DNA of 64,000 nt, taken from Bowmanella denitrificans (GTDB lineage Bacteria; Pseudomonadota; Gammaproteobacteria; Enterobacterales; Alteromonadaceae). Below the pieces are notes generated by a model. The model saw only the letters and a list, made by a program, of their open reading frames with translations, did not search any database and was not told the origin of the DNA. Shown one piece after another: positions 8,412 to 20,878 of this stretch. Numbering within the stretch: the stretch's first letter is position 1; the number at the start of each line of letters is the position of its first letter. The position numbers and the translations under genes are program-made. The stretch covers positions 62,001-126,000 of the forward strand of contig NZ_PEBU01000014.1 in assembly GCF_002887595.1 (NCBI RefSeq). Direction: 5' to 3'.

Positions 8412-11012
8412 ATGCCCTCTGATAATTTTGCCATGCAAGCCGGTCTTTTTAACCAACAGCAGCTCGCCCAGCATACGCCGATGATGCAGCAATATCTGCG
8501 CATCAAATCTGAACACCCGCAGATTCTTTTGTTCTATCGTATGGGTGACTTCTATGAACTGTTCTACGACGACGCCAAACGGGCCGCCCAGTTGTTGGAC
8601 ATCTCGCTGACGGCCAGGGGTAAATCCGGCGGCGATCCGATTCCCATGGCTGGTGTGCCTTACCATGCTGTGGAAGGCTATCTGGCCAAATTGGTCAAAC
8701 TGGGACAATCCGTGGCGATTTGTGAGCAGGTTGGTGACCCGGCCACCAGCAAAGGGCCGGTGGAACGCAAAGTAACCCGTATAGTCACCCCGGGCACTAT
8801 CACTGATGAGGCACTTTTAGAAGACCGGCGGGACAACTTGCTGGCTGCTGTCTGGCAAGACAAGGCCGGTTTCGGCTACGCCACGCTGGAGTTATCCAGT
8901 GGCCGTTTCAGCCTCTGTGAACTAAAAAACGAAGAAGCCCTGCAGGCAGAATTACAGCGCACCCAACCAGCAGAGCTGCTGTATCCCGAAGGTATGGCAG
9001 CATTTAACCTGATTGAACAACGTCGTGGCCTGCGTCGCCGCCCTCAATGGGAGTTCGATCTGCAAACCGCCATCACCCAGTTGAACCAACAGTTCGGCAC
9101 CCGGGAATTAAGCGGCTTTGGTGTGGAAAATGCCGAATTGGGTCTGTGCGCCGCCGGTTGCGTAATGCAATATGTCAAAGATACCCAGCGTGCCGCCCTG
9201 CCGCATATTCGCGCCATTCGTTTGGAAACTCAAACCGATACCGTGCAAATGGACGCCGCCACCAGGCGTAATCTGGAATTGACCCAGAACCTGGCCGGTG
9301 GCATCGAAAATACCCTGGCCTCGGTACTGGACAAAACCAGCACAGCCATGGGTAGCCGCCTATTGCAGCGCTGGATCCACCGCCCACTCACCAATATTCA
9401 GGCTCTGAAGCAAAGGCAAGACAGCATTCAGGCCCTTTTAGACGCCGATATCAGCGAACTGAAAGACTATCTGAAGCAGGTCGGCGACATAGAACGGGTA
9501 TTAGGGCGTCTGGCTCTGCGTAGCGCCCGGCCCAGAGACTTCGCGCGCCTGCGCCAGGCGTTTGCTCAGCTCCCTGCTATTCGCACTTTTTTGGCCAGCC
9601 TGAACTGTCCGCCCATGGACAACCTTGGCAGGGAAATCAACGAATTTCCGGCCCTGCTCGACCTACTGGAACGCGCCATTATCGACAACCCGCCGGTCCT
9701 GATCCGTGATGGCGGCGTGATAGCCCCCGGTTTTAACGCCGAATTAGACGAACTCCGTGCGCTGTCCAAAGGTGCCACAGATTATCTGGAGCGTTTGGAG
9801 GAAAGGGAAAAACAGCGCACTGATATTCCCACCCTGAAGGTCGGCTTTAATAAAGTGCATGGCTACTATATCGAAGTTAGTCGTGGCTACGCCGATCTGG
9901 TACCAGCAGAATATGTACGCCGTCAGACCTTGAAGAACAATGAACGCTACATTATTCCCGAGCTGAAGGAATATGAAGACAAGGTCCTGACCAGTCAGGG
10001 CCGCGCCCTGGCCCTGGAAAAGCAACTTTACGATGCGCTGTTTGATGAATTGCTGCCACAACTGTTTGAATTACAGCTTAGCGGCGCAGCACTGGCCGAA
10101 CTGGATGTATTGAGCAATCTGGCCGACTGCGCCCTGCGTTTTGATTACCAGCGTCCACAGTTCAGCGAAGAGCCAGGTATCCAGTATGATCGCGGCCGCC
10201 ATCCGGTGGTGGAACAGGTGCTTAACGACCCTTTTATTGCCAATCCACTGGCTCTTGGCAATCAGCGCCGCATGCTGATTATTACCGGGCCGAATATGGG
10301 CGGTAAGTCTACCTATATGCGCCAGACCGCTCTGATTGTGCTGATGGCGCACATGGGCAGCTTTGTGCCAGCCGAAAATGCCCGGCTTGGCCCGGTGGAC
10401 CGAATCTTTACCCGCATTGGCGCATCAGATGATTTGGCTTCCGGTCGCTCCACCTTTATGGTGGAAATGACCGAAACCGCCAATATTCTGAATAATGCCA
10501 GTGCCAACAGCCTGGTACTGATGGATGAAATCGGCCGCGGCACCAGTACCTATGACGGCTTATCACTGGCCTGGGCCACGGCCTGTTATCTGGCCGAAAA
10601 GATTCATGCCTTTACCTTGTTCGCCACCCATTATTTTGAAATGACGCAACTGGCTGACAGCATGCAGCAGCTGGCCAATGTACATCTGGATGCGGTGGAA
10701 CATGATGATGGCATTAGCTTTATGCACGCCGTGCAGGAAGGCGCAGCAGACAGGAGCTACGGTTTGCAAGTGGCCATGCTGGCTGGCGTACCTAAGCCCG
10801 TGATTCTGGCAGCCAAGGCTAAATTGCAGGAACTGGAGCGGAATGAGTCCCAGCCGTCGGGTAACATCGCCCCTGCCCCGCCAGCCCAATTGGACTTTAT
10901 TCAGCAACAAGACCCGCTACGCAAGCATCTTAAGCGCCTGAATCCAGATGAACTTAGCCCCAGGCAGGCATTGGATATGCTGTATGAATTGAAACGCCTG
11001 GCTCAGGATTAA
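8412..11012 (+). CDS. mutS: DNA mismatch repair protein MutS
   Basis: An 866-residue MutS that recognises mismatches and recruits MutL. The mismatch-binding Phe-x-Glu is in [14 protein letters not shown] (about residues 42-55). The ATPase domain has Walker [10 protein letters not shown] (about 623-631), Walker [17 protein letters not shown] and the FATHYFEMT motif. The C-terminal oligomerisation segment is present. No strong ribosome-binding site is seen before ATG 8412; an in-frame ATG seven codons later is an alternative start. It is divergent from pncC and followed by pyrG in the same direction after 232 bases. Confidence 0.98.
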   Translation: MPSDNFAMQAGLFNQQQLAQHTPMMQQYLRIKSEHPQILLFYRMGDFYELFYDDAKRAAQLLDISLTARGKSGGDPIPMAGVPYHAVEGYLAKLVKLGQSVAICEQVGDPATSKGPVERKVTRIVTPGTITDEALLEDRRDNLLAAVWQDKAGFGYATLELSSGRFSLCELKNEEALQAELQRTQPAELLYPEGMAAFNLIEQRRGLRRRPQWEFDLQTAITQLNQQFGTRELSGFGVENAELGLCAAGCVMQYVKDTQRAALPHIRAIRLETQTDTVQMDAATRRNLELTQNLAGGIENTLASVLDKTSTAMGSRLLQRWIHRPLTNIQALKQRQDSIQALLDADISELKDYLKQVGDIERVLGRLALRSARPRDFARLRQAFAQLPAIRTFLASLNCPPMDNLGREINEFPALLDLLERAIIDNPPVLIRDGGVIAPGFNAELDELRALSKGATDYLERLEEREKQRTDIPTLKVGFNKVHGYYIEVSRGYADLVPAEYVRRQTLKNNERYIIPELKEYEDKVLTSQGRALALEKQLYDALFDELLPQLFELQLSGAALAELDVLSNLADCALRFDYQRPQFSEEPGIQYDRGRHPVVEQVLNDPFIANPLALGNQRRMLIITGPNMGGKSTYMRQTALIVLMAHMGSFVPAENARLGPVDRIFTRIGASDDLASGRSTFMVEMTETANILNNASANSLVLMDEIGRGTSTYDGLSLAWATACYLAEKIHAFTLFATHYFEMTQLADSMQQLANVHLDAVEHDDGISFMHAVQEGAADRSYGLQVAMLAGVPKPVILAAKAKLQELERNESQPSGNIAPAPPAQLDFIQQQDPLRKHLKRLNPDELSPRQALDMLYELKRLAQD

Positions 11013-11023
11013 CCTCTGCCACT

Positions 11024-11052
11024 TGCAGGGCGCAGCCTGGCTTCGCCCTGCA
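11024..11052 (+). terminator. Possible mutS terminator hairpin
   Basis: A 9-bp perfect inverted repeat, TGCAGGGCG / CGCCCTGCA, with an 11-base loop lies 12 bases after the mutS stop. There is no T-run after it, so intrinsic termination is uncertain. Confidence 0.4.
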
Positions 11053-11223
11053 TATATCCACCAAGCTGACCAAGCAAGATTTCGACCTGATTCTCGTGTT
11101 TTAGATTGAGAGATATCCGCTAATTGCGTATACTGTTTTCCCGTCCTGATAAGAATTCCACGCGCCTTGATGCAATCCACTTCTAGTGGATGGTTTTGCG
11201 TTGTGGCATGGATTTTCGATTAA

Positions 11224-12876
<1,653 letters not shown>

Positions 12877-12878
12877 TG

Positions 12879-14250
<1,372 letters not shown>

Positions 14251-14256
14251 GATTAG

Positions 14257-14281
14257 AAAGGGGGCAGCGGCCCCCTTTTTG
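14257..14281 (+). terminator. eno intrinsic terminator
   Basis: The GC-rich stem AAAGGGGGC / GCCCCCTTT with a short AGCG loop runs into a T-run (14276-14281), seven bases after the eno stop. Confidence 0.93.
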
Positions 14282-14288
14282 CATCCTT

Positions 14289-14906
14289 ATGCAGTCCAAT
14301 CAAACCGATATTTTTCGCGATGACAAAGCACAGTTGCAGTATGCGGAGCTGTGCAATGCTCTGTATGAACGCGAGCTCCTTGCCCTGTCTCAAAACGCCA
14401 GTCTGTCACTACTACAACGCCGTCTTAAAGGCTTAAGTCATCATATCAAGCGAGTTGCCGCAGGTATGTTGCAACATGCCGGCCCCTTACAACTGGATAT
14501 TCATAACGCCAGTTGGCAGGCCAGGCAAAGCGCGCATTGCCCCCAGGGCAAAGATAAAATCGATACACTGCACTGGTTTAAACAACATGCCTGTTTTGGC
14601 CTGCCCGTGCCGGTCTGGCAGCATCACCTGGGTATTGAACATCTGGAGCTGGACAGCATCGACCGTCTGGAACTGCAGAACGACAGACTGCATCTGAACA
14701 AACATGGCTGGTTTCATTTAGACGGCTTGCCGCAGCCACATAGCGTCGACAAAGCCCTGCTGGTGCCAGGCAAAACAACCCTGAGCGCCGCCTGTTGTGG
14801 CCATAGCTGGAAACACGCCCACAAGTCCCTGCCCCGCACCTTAAGCCTGCGCGAACTGCGCCTGGCCAACCAGATTAATTGGAAAAGCCTTAAACAACCG
14901 CTTTAA
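14289..14906 (+). CDS. Hypothetical His-rich protein
   Basis: A 205-residue soluble protein not recognised as any family. It has no signal peptide or membrane segment. It is unusually rich in histidine (about 17) and has five cysteines including an adjacent pair (AACCGHSWKHAHK), which could bind metal. The ATG at 14289 is only eight bases after the T-run of the eno terminator and has no evident ribosome-binding site, so expression may rely on read-through or a promoter inside eno. Codon use and the unbroken frame resemble neighbouring genes, which supports a real gene. The function is unknown. Confidence 0.6.
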   Translation: MQSNQTDIFRDDKAQLQYAELCNALYERELLALSQNASLSLLQRRLKGLSHHIKRVAAGMLQHAGPLQLDIHNASWQARQSAHCPQGKDKIDTLHWFKQHACFGLPVPVWQHHLGIEHLELDSIDRLELQNDRLHLNKHGWFHLDGLPQPHSVDKALLVPGKTTLSAACCGHSWKHAHKSLPRTLSLRELRLANQINWKSLKQPL

Positions 14907-15021
14907 CCCGTTTTTAAATGATGACAATTTAAGCTGACACAGAGCGTTGAACACCCTCTAGCCATCAGCTCACAACTGAACAGTCCCCAATAAACCAGAC
15001 AGGGTTTGGCATTTTCTAGTT

Positions 15022-15110
15022 GTTGGGCTTGAGCCCAACCCACAGTGGGTCGGAATTTATTCCGACAGCAAAAACTCAGATAAACACCCAGGTCTCGGAC
15101 GTGAGTCCGA
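15022..15110. repeat. Three REP-like palindromes between the unknown gene and flhB
   Basis: This 278-base gap holds three short palindromes of one style: GTTGGGCT-TG-AGCCCAAC (15022-15039), GTCGGAAT-TT-ATTCCGAC (15049-15066) and TCGGAC-GTGA-GTCCGA (15095-15110). Stem bases differ between units while pairing is kept. They lie where both flanking genes end, so they may stabilise or terminate both transcripts. Related units occur at 17176-17258 and 24766-24783. Confidence 0.8.
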
Positions 15111-15184
15111 CGGGTTTAAGTCGTCAGAGGTTAAATAGAATCAAGTGAACAGCGCCAGAGAGTGAGTCAAAGTGCCAACCCAGT

Positions 15185-16309
15185 CTAACGCCGCAGCTCA
15201 GGTGGAATAGGCAACTCTTTAGCCAGTGGCTTAGGTCGTTTAGCCCGGCCTTTCTTCCAGTTTTTCAACTGGTACACATAAGCCAGTACCTGGGCGACCG
15301 CCATAAACAGCTTTTCAGGAATTTCCCGATCTTCCTCGGTGGAGTAGTAGATAGCCCTTGCCAGCATCGGCGATTCAACAATAGGTACCTGATGGGCATT
15401 GGCGATTTTACGAATATGCATGGCCAGTTCATCAATGCCCTTAGCCACCAACACCGGCGCACGGGTGCCATTTTGATCATACTTAAGCGCCACCGAAAAG
15501 TGCGTGGGGTTAGTGACGATGACATCGGCTTCCGGTACTTTTTGCATCATACGCCGGGCCGCAGCTTGGAATTGCAGGCGACGGATACGGCTTTTCACCT
15601 CGGGGTTACCCTCGGCATTTTTACGCTCGTCCTTTACTTCCTGCTTGGTCATTTTCATTTCCTTATCATGTTTGAACTTCTGATAAGGCACATCAAATAC
15701 CGCAATAGGGATCATGGCACAGCAGATGATTAAAAACGCCCAGCCAAGTAACTCCAACGCATGCATAATATTGCGTGGGTAGAGTTCCATATCCAAATGC
15801 AGCGCTTCATGGCTGAACAGTCGCAGGGCCAGGTAAGTGCTGACCGCCACAATAATGAATTTGGCCAGGGCTTTAAGCAGTTCCACCAGACCATTAGGAC
15901 CGAACATCCGCTTTAAGCCGTTAATCGGGTTAATCTTATTGGCCTTGGGACTGGCTGATTCCCAGGTAAAGTTGTAGCCGCCCAGGGCAATACTGCCGTA
16001 GATTCCGGCGATCGTCACAATCACCATATAAAACAGCACCGGGCCGGCTATTTCCAGGACACTGCTGCCCCAGGCCTGGAACATATGGTTGGCATCATAG
16101 GTTTCATCACGGGATAAGGTAAACATACGCTGCATCACCCGAAACAATGCCCCCCCGATACTTTGGCCAAGAAAAATCAGTGCCGCCGCACTACCAATTA
16201 AAACCAGGGTGGTAGACAGCTCGCGGGAACGGGCAATCTGGCCTTTGTTACGCGCCTGTTCGAGTTTTTTCGACGTGGGGTCTTCTGTTTTCTCATGTGC
16301 ATCAGCCAT
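15185..16309 (-). CDS. flhB: Flagellar export gate protein FlhB
   Basis: A 374-residue inner-membrane component of the flagellar type III export gate that switches substrate specificity after autocleavage. Four hydrophobic segments occupy residues about 30-215. The cytoplasmic domain has the self-cleaving NPTH motif in VTNPTHFSVALKY (about residue 265), and a Pro-rich tail ends PIPPELRR. It is the last gene of the flagellar block. In related bacteria flhA, flhF, flhG, fliA and chemotaxis genes usually follow, but here the block stops at repeats and unrelated genes. Confidence 0.97.
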   Translation of the reverse strand: MADAHEKTEDPTSKKLEQARNKGQIARSRELSTTLVLIGSAAALIFLGQSIGGALFRVMQRMFTLSRDETYDANHMFQAWGSSVLEIAGPVLFYMVIVTIAGIYGSIALGGYNFTWESASPKANKINPINGLKRMFGPNGLVELLKALAKFIIVAVSTYLALRLFSHEALHLDMELYPRNIMHALELLGWAFLIICCAMIPIAVFDVPYQKFKHDKEMKMTKQEVKDERKNAEGNPEVKSRIRRLQFQAAARRMMQKVPEADVIVTNPTHFSVALKYDQNGTRAPVLVAKGIDELAMHIRKIANAHQVPIVESPMLARAIYYSTEEDREIPEKLFMAVAQVLAYVYQLKNWKKGRAKRPKPLAKELPIPPELRR

Positions 16310-16378
16310 TAGGGCACTCCTGATAAGGGTTCAGGCACTGCACCTGATGATCGCGATGATTTAGCAAATAAAAGGGTG

Positions 16379-17158
16379 TCATTGGCAGACCCGCAGAAGC
16401 TGGCACATAAATAACTGGGCACGCTCCCATTCCTGTTCAAAATGGTAGGTGAAGTTATCCATGGTCAGCCAGATAATGATCAGACCAACGATCTGCGCAA
16501 TGGAAAAACCAATAGTAAATACGTTGAGCTGCGGTGCCGCTTTGGTCATCACCCCAAAGGCCAGGTTAATAATCAGCAATGACACAATAGGCGCCAGGGA
16601 AATGGTCACGGCAGCGACAAACATCCAACCGGCAAAATGGGCGATTTCCCTGAATTGCTCGGGACTTAATGTGCTGGGACCAACAGGAAATGCCTCAAAA
16701 CTCAGCACAATCATTTTGATCATCGCCAGGTGCCCGTCCAGCGCCCAAAACAACAAGGTGGCCAGAATCAGATAAAACTGCCCCACCGCCGGCACGTTGA
16801 TACCATTGACCGGATCCACAATTGACGCAAAACCCAAACCGGTTTGCATGGCGACGATTTGCCCCGCCAGCACAAAAGTGTTGAGCACCAAAGTAGAAAT
16901 AAAGCCAATAGCGATACCTATCAGGAGCTGCTGAATCACCATCAACCAAGTCCCCACCGATACCATTTCGGCAATGGGCACGGGTGGCACTACCGGCATA
17001 ATCAGTACGGTCAAGAATAAGGTCAGCAAAGCCCTGACCGGCGGAGGTAAGGTTTTGGCGCTAATCCCCACCATAGCTGCAAACATGCCGCTGATACGCA
17101 TAAAGGGCAGCAGCAAATCCGCCAGGTATTGGGTAATGGTGGTAGAAAGAATTTCCAT
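16379..17158 (-). CDS. fliR: Flagellar export gate protein FliR
   Basis: A 259-residue multi-pass inner-membrane protein of the export gate, assembling with FliP and FliQ in the basal body. It has about six hydrophobic segments and the typical FliR core (FMRISGMFAAMVGISAKTLP; GLGFASIVDPVNGINVPAVG). It is separated from fliQ by 157 bases with two REP-like palindromes, an unusual gap in a region that is normally tightly packed, and from flhB by 69 bases. Confidence 0.96.
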   Translation of the reverse strand: MEILSTTITQYLADLLLPFMRISGMFAAMVGISAKTLPPPVRALLTLFLTVLIMPVVPPVPIAEMVSVGTWLMVIQQLLIGIAIGFISTLVLNTFVLAGQIVAMQTGLGFASIVDPVNGINVPAVGQFYLILATLLFWALDGHLAMIKMIVLSFEAFPVGPSTLSPEQFREIAHFAGWMFVAAVTISLAPIVSLLIINLAFGVMTKAAPQLNVFTIGFSIAQIVGLIIIWLTMDNFTYHFEQEWERAQLFMCQLLRVCQ

Positions 17159-17175
17159 TATTCGCCCATATGTGG

Positions 17176-17258
17176 GTCGGGCTTGCGCCCGACGTTAAGG
17201 GTTATATGGCTTAACTTGTGCGGCAATGTGTGCTTGTTGTGTCGAACTGAAGTTCGAC
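17176..17258. repeat. Two REP-like palindromes between fliQ and fliR
   Basis: GTCGGGC-TTGC-GCCCGAC (17176-17193) and GTCGAACT-GA-AGTTCGAC (17241-17258, followed by CTAC). Same design as the units at 15022-15110 and 24766-24783. The rest of the 157-base gap shows nothing recognisable. Confidence 0.82.
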
Positions 17259-17315
17259 CTACTGAGCTATTAACTACAGCATCTCTGCCGACTGCACACT
17301 GCATACTGACCACTT

Positions 17316-17585
17316 TTACCCCACCACTTCCGGGATACGATTGACCATCTCAAAAAAGAAATCCATCAGTTGCCCGGTAAGCCAGTGGCCGCCCCAGGAC
17401 AAGGCCAGTAAGGTAACGATTAAACGTGGCAAAAAGTTGATGGTTTGTTCGTTAATGGAGGTGGCAGCCTGAAATACCGACACTATCAGCCCCACAAACA
17501 GGCTGGGCAGGATAATAGCGGACACCAGCAGAATCACCATAAACAGGGCTTCGCGTAATACGTCAACAAAGACTTCCGGGCTCAT
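17316..17585 (-). CDS. fliQ: Flagellar export gate protein FliQ
   Basis: An 89-residue protein with two transmembrane helices (about residues 12-40 and 52-75), the smallest export gate subunit. The start MSPEVFVDVLREAL at 17585 is standard for FliQ; an upstream in-frame start at 17606 would overlap fliP and adds seven atypical residues, so it is rejected. The motif ATSINEQTINFLPRL is typical. It follows fliP by 10 bases. Confidence 0.95.
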   Translation of the reverse strand: MSPEVFVDVLREALFMVILLVSAIILPSLFVGLIVSVFQAATSINEQTINFLPRLIVTLLALSWGGHWLTGQLMDFFFEMVNRIPEVVG

Positions 17586-17595
17586 CAGATTCCCC

Positions 17596-18345
17596 CTACA
17601 TACCAAAACTGTTAGCCAGGGTGCCGAAGATCAGATTCCAGCCATCCACCAGCACAAACAGCATCAATTTAAAGGGTAGCGCGACGATCATGGGCGACAG
17701 CATCATCATACCCATGGCCATCAATACCGATGCCACTACCAAATCCAGAATCAAAAACGGAATAAACAGCATAAAGCCAATTTGAAAGGCGGTTTTCAAT
17801 TCGCTGGTCACAAACGCAGGGATCAGCACATTCATCGGCACTTCTTCAGGACTCTGGAACTGGCCCTGGTATCCGCCGATTTCCACAAAGGTTTCTAAAT
17901 CTTTGACCCGGGTTTGCGACAGCATAAAAGCCCGCATCGGTATTTTGGCTCTTTCATAGGCCTCAATGGAGGTAATTTCTTCATTTAAATAGGGCTGCAG
18001 GGCAGTTTCATTCACCTTGTCGAACACCGGCGCCATAATAAACAAGCTGAGGAACAGACTGACACCGATCAGGATCTGGTTTGAAGGCGATTGCTGTAGG
18101 CCGATAGCCTGCCGCAGAATCGACAGTACCACAATAATGCGGGTGAACGAGGTCATCATCATCACAAAGGCTGGGATCAGGCTTAGCGCCGTCATAATCG
18201 CCAGCACTTGCAGTGTCATGCTGTAATCCTGGCTGCCATCCGGGTTAGTGGTGACGGTCAAGGCTTTGACACCTGGATTGGCCCAGGCCCAGTCAGGCTT
18301 CAGTATCATCACCAGCGCCAATACCGTAATCAATAGCCTAGTCAT
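17596..18345 (-). CDS. fliP: Flagellar export gate protein FliP
   Basis: A 249-residue export gate protein with a cleavable signal-like N-terminus ([22 protein letters not shown]) and four further membrane helices. Family motifs are [37 protein letters not shown], and the C-terminal [18 protein letters not shown]. Its start overlaps the end of fliO by 8 bases, which indicates coupling. Confidence 0.97.
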   Translation of the reverse strand: MTRLLITVLALVMILKPDWAWANPGVKALTVTTNPDGSQDYSMTLQVLAIMTALSLIPAFVMMMTSFTRIIVVLSILRQAIGLQQSPSNQILIGVSLFLSLFIMAPVFDKVNETALQPYLNEEITSIEAYERAKIPMRAFMLSQTRVKDLETFVEIGGYQGQFQSPEEVPMNVLIPAFVTSELKTAFQIGFMLFIPFLILDLVVASVLMAMGMMMLSPMIVALPFKLMLFVLVDGWNLIFGTLANSFGM

Positions 18346-18784
18346 GATCTTTCCCCTTCTGGCCCTGCATCAGTTGGCCAAGCTTGAGCTTAAAACTCTC
18401 CCCCGATGGTGCTGGCGTGTCCAGATTTGTCTGCAAACGGGCCAGATGATTAATATTTTGCGGCGTGACGCCAAGCATATGCTGCTCCTCGCCAACCTGA
18501 ATCACCAATATACGCTCGCGGGTACCTAAGGCCATGGAGCCCACCACTTTCATTTGTGCACTGCCGGTTTGAGTGACATTAAACCGGCGCAACAGATAGC
18601 CCAGCATAAACACCAGGCCAATAACTAAGGCCAGTGACAGCAGAATCGACAAATAATCGACGGGGCTACTTAGGGGTTTGTTGTCGGCAAAAGCGGGGGA
18701 AGAGAGCCAGGCCAAGCCGCAAAGATACAGCTTGGCCTTTGATTTATCTGAGTTTTTTAATACGTTCGATTTGGCTGATAACAT
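18338..18784 (-). CDS. fliO: Flagellar biosynthesis protein FliO
   Basis: A 148-residue FliO, which assists FliP stability and assembly. It has a signal-like segment (about residues 18-34, ending AFADNK), one transmembrane helix ([20 protein letters not shown], about 46-65) and a cytoplasmic domain with [21 protein letters not shown]. The best start is ATG 18784, which overlaps the end of fliN by 41 bases in another frame; no later ATG preserves the first hydrophobic segment. It also overlaps fliP by 8 bases. Confidence 0.9.
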   Translation of the reverse strand: MLSAKSNVLKNSDKSKAKLYLCGLAWLSSPAFADNKPLSSPVDYLSILLSLALVIGLVFMLGYLLRRFNVTQTGSAQMKVVGSMALGTRERILVIQVGEEQHMLGVTPQNINHLARLQTNLDTPAPSGESFKLKLGQLMQGQKGKDHD

Positions 18785-19145
18785 CGGTTAAGCGAATTCC
18801 GAATTTGTCGTTGACCACTACTACTTCTCCATGAGCAATCAACGTGCCATTTACCAGCACATCCAGAGGTTCGCCGGCTACCCGGTCCAATTCCACCACA
18901 GAGCCTTGGTTCAACTGCAACAAATTTCGGATGCTGATGTGACTGCGCCCCACTTCCATAGAGATGGTGACCGGAATATCCAATATGGTATCCAGTTTGC
19001 GCTTTTCTTCGCCGGTAATAGGCGCATCGTCCTGCAATTCGTCCAGTTCGGCTACCTGTACATTGTCATCACCGGCCTCAGCTTCGGCCTGTTCAGCCAT
19101 GGCCGCCGCCCAGTCGTCCATTGCGTCATCATTTTCGGTGCTCAT
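18744..19145 (-). CDS. fliN: Flagellar motor switch protein FliN
   Basis: A 133-residue switch-complex protein of the C-ring. It has an acidic N-terminal extension (about residues 1-45) and a C-terminal SpoA domain with LDTILDIPVTISMEVGRSHI and GTLIAHGEVVVVNDKFGIRL. It is downstream of fliM by 67 bases; its 3' end overlaps fliO. Confidence 0.97.
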   Translation of the reverse strand: MSTENDDAMDDWAAAMAEQAEAEAGDDNVQVAELDELQDDAPITGEEKRKLDTILDIPVTISMEVGRSHISIRNLLQLNQGSVVELDRVAGEPLDVLVNGTLIAHGEVVVVNDKFGIRLTDVISQIERIKKLR

Positions 19146-19212
19146 CGCGCTACCTCACTTTCAATTGGCACCAGGGCAGCCCTGATGCAAAAAATCATGC
19201 CGAAAACCGGCG

Positions 19213-20271
19213 TTATAAATCGTCTTCCAGGCTGGCCAGTTCGGCGTCGCTGTCCAGTCGCCGTCCGCCTTTGGTTAACAGTTGCAGTTCTGACTTCACA
19301 GAGGTCGGTCTTGGTATTTTCTCGGTAATCTTCAGCGCCAGGTTGTCTCTGGAACGGCCCATTTTAGTGCGGAAGGTCGGTAAGTCCTCGACAAACATCA
19401 CCACATGCTCCGGCAACTCGATGGGAATAATATCACCTTCCTGCAAGTCCATGACTTCCTGTAAAGACAGTTCTATTTCCATCAGGGTGGCAGACACTTC
19501 CACCTGCACATCCATGATTTCATCCCTGAGTGCCTTACTCCAGCGCAGATCGGTATCTTCCTTGTCGCTTTGCACCCCGGCATCCAGCAACTCACGAATG
19601 GGTTCCAGCATGGAATAAGGCAGCGCCACATGGAAGTCACCGCCGCCGCCATCCAACTCAATATGAAAAGAGCTGATCACCACCACTTCGGTGGGGCTGA
19701 CGATGTTAGCCATGGCCGGGTTAACTTCCGAGTCCAGGTATTCAAATGACACGTCCATGACCGGCGCCCAGGCTTCTTTGTAATCCTCAAAGATCAGCTT
19801 GAGCAACATCTGGATAATACGTCGTTCGGTAGGGGTAAACTCCCGGCCTTCAATCTTGGCATGATAGCGGCCATCGCCACCAAAGAAGTTATCCACCAGA
19901 ATAAATACCAGGCGGGCTTCCATGGTGATAAGGCCCGTGCCTTTGAGTGGCCTGAAGCGCACCATATTCAGGCTGGTAGGTACAAACAGGGTATGTACGT
20001 ACTCACCAAACTTAATCATCTGAATGCCGTTAATCGATACTTCGGCACTGCGGCGCATCATATTAAATAAACTGACCCGCATATGCCGGGCAAAACGTTC
20101 GTTAACGATTTCCAGGGTCGGCATACGGCCACGGACAATACGGTCCTGAGAAGAAAAGTCATACTCCAGCGCCGAGCCACCGCCCTCTCCGCTGTCTATC
20201 TCTTCTTCTTCGACTTCATCAACGCCGTGTAACAGCGCGTCGATCTCGTCCTGGGATAATAAATCGCTCAC
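19213..20271 (-). CDS. fliM: Flagellar motor switch protein FliM
   Basis: A 352-residue C-ring protein. The N-terminal CheY-P-binding peptide is visible (MSDLLSQDEIDALLHGV), followed by the CheC-like middle domain (GRMPTLEIVNERFARHMR; about 55-230) and the C-terminal SpoA domain with GDIIPIELPEHVVMFVEDLP. Start and length are standard. fliL lies 9 bases upstream. Confidence 0.98.
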   Translation of the reverse strand: MSDLLSQDEIDALLHGVDEVEEEEIDSGEGGGSALEYDFSSQDRIVRGRMPTLEIVNERFARHMRVSLFNMMRRSAEVSINGIQMIKFGEYVHTLFVPTSLNMVRFRPLKGTGLITMEARLVFILVDNFFGGDGRYHAKIEGREFTPTERRIIQMLLKLIFEDYKEAWAPVMDVSFEYLDSEVNPAMANIVSPTEVVVISSFHIELDGGGGDFHVALPYSMLEPIRELLDAGVQSDKEDTDLRWSKALRDEIMDVQVEVSATLMEIELSLQEVMDLQEGDIIPIELPEHVVMFVEDLPTFRTKMGRSRDNLALKITEKIPRPTSVKSELQLLTKGGRRLDSDAELASLEDDL

Positions 20272-20280
20272 CTGTTAATC

Positions 20281-20811
20281 CTATTGCATTACAAAACCGG
20301 TAAATAACACCTGCGACACCACGTCCTTGCCGGCTATCTCCTGCATCACCTTGCGCACTTCTTTGATGGACTGTTCACGCAGGGCAATTTTACCCGCTTC
20401 GGTGACCAAATCATCAGCATTGGCACTGGAAAACACTCTCAGCAGTGTGCCTTCTATCATAGGAATATGCATCTTGGCCTGTTCTTCATTATCGGCACCG
20501 CGTACCAACAGCTGCACCTTGATTTCCACCAGGCGGTCACGGCCGGTACCAGGCACGTTAAATACAAAGGGCCTTGGCATAGCAACATACAAAGCTGACC
20601 CTAACGAAGCACTATTGGCAGCAGGCGCGCCGTCACTGGCCCCTGGCGTAGGGCTCATGGCCTGCTCATCCATCGCTGGCTCATCTGAACCACCCAGCAG
20701 GAAAAACGCCGCGGCGCCACCAATGACTAATACGGCAGCGGCGATGATGATAATCATCATCTTGCCTTTTTTGTTACCGCCGTCTTCCAGCTCCAGTTCT
20801 TTTTCCGCCAT
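20281..20811 (-). CDS. fliL: Flagellar basal body-associated protein FliL
   Basis: A 176-residue single-pass inner-membrane protein that supports stator function. It has a charged cytoplasmic start (MAEKELELEDGGNKKGK), a transmembrane helix at about residues 18-40 (MMIIIIAAAVLVIGGAAAFF) and a stomatin-like periplasmic domain. A TTG two codons upstream also keeps the frame open, but the ATG at 20811 is preferred. A Ser/Pro/Ala-rich linker follows the helix. Confidence 0.93.
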   Translation of the reverse strand: MAEKELELEDGGNKKGKMMIIIIAAAVLVIGGAAAFFLLGGSDEPAMDEQAMSPTPGASDGAPAANSASLGSALYVAMPRPFVFNVPGTGRDRLVEIKVQLLVRGADNEEQAKMHIPMIEGTLLRVFSSANADDLVTEAGKIALREQSIKEVRKVMQEIAGKDVVSQVLFTGFVMQ

Positions 20812-20878
20812 TATCAATCCAATTTAGTTACCTGTATGGCTACTGATCTTATCTGTCACACAGGGAATAGCAATTGTG

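Noticed and set aside
11175-11191. Hairpin ATCCACT-TCT-AGTGGAT before pyrG as an attenuator
   Set aside because: No T-run follows and pyrG control by attenuation is not known in this group; kept only as an unexplained inverted repeat.
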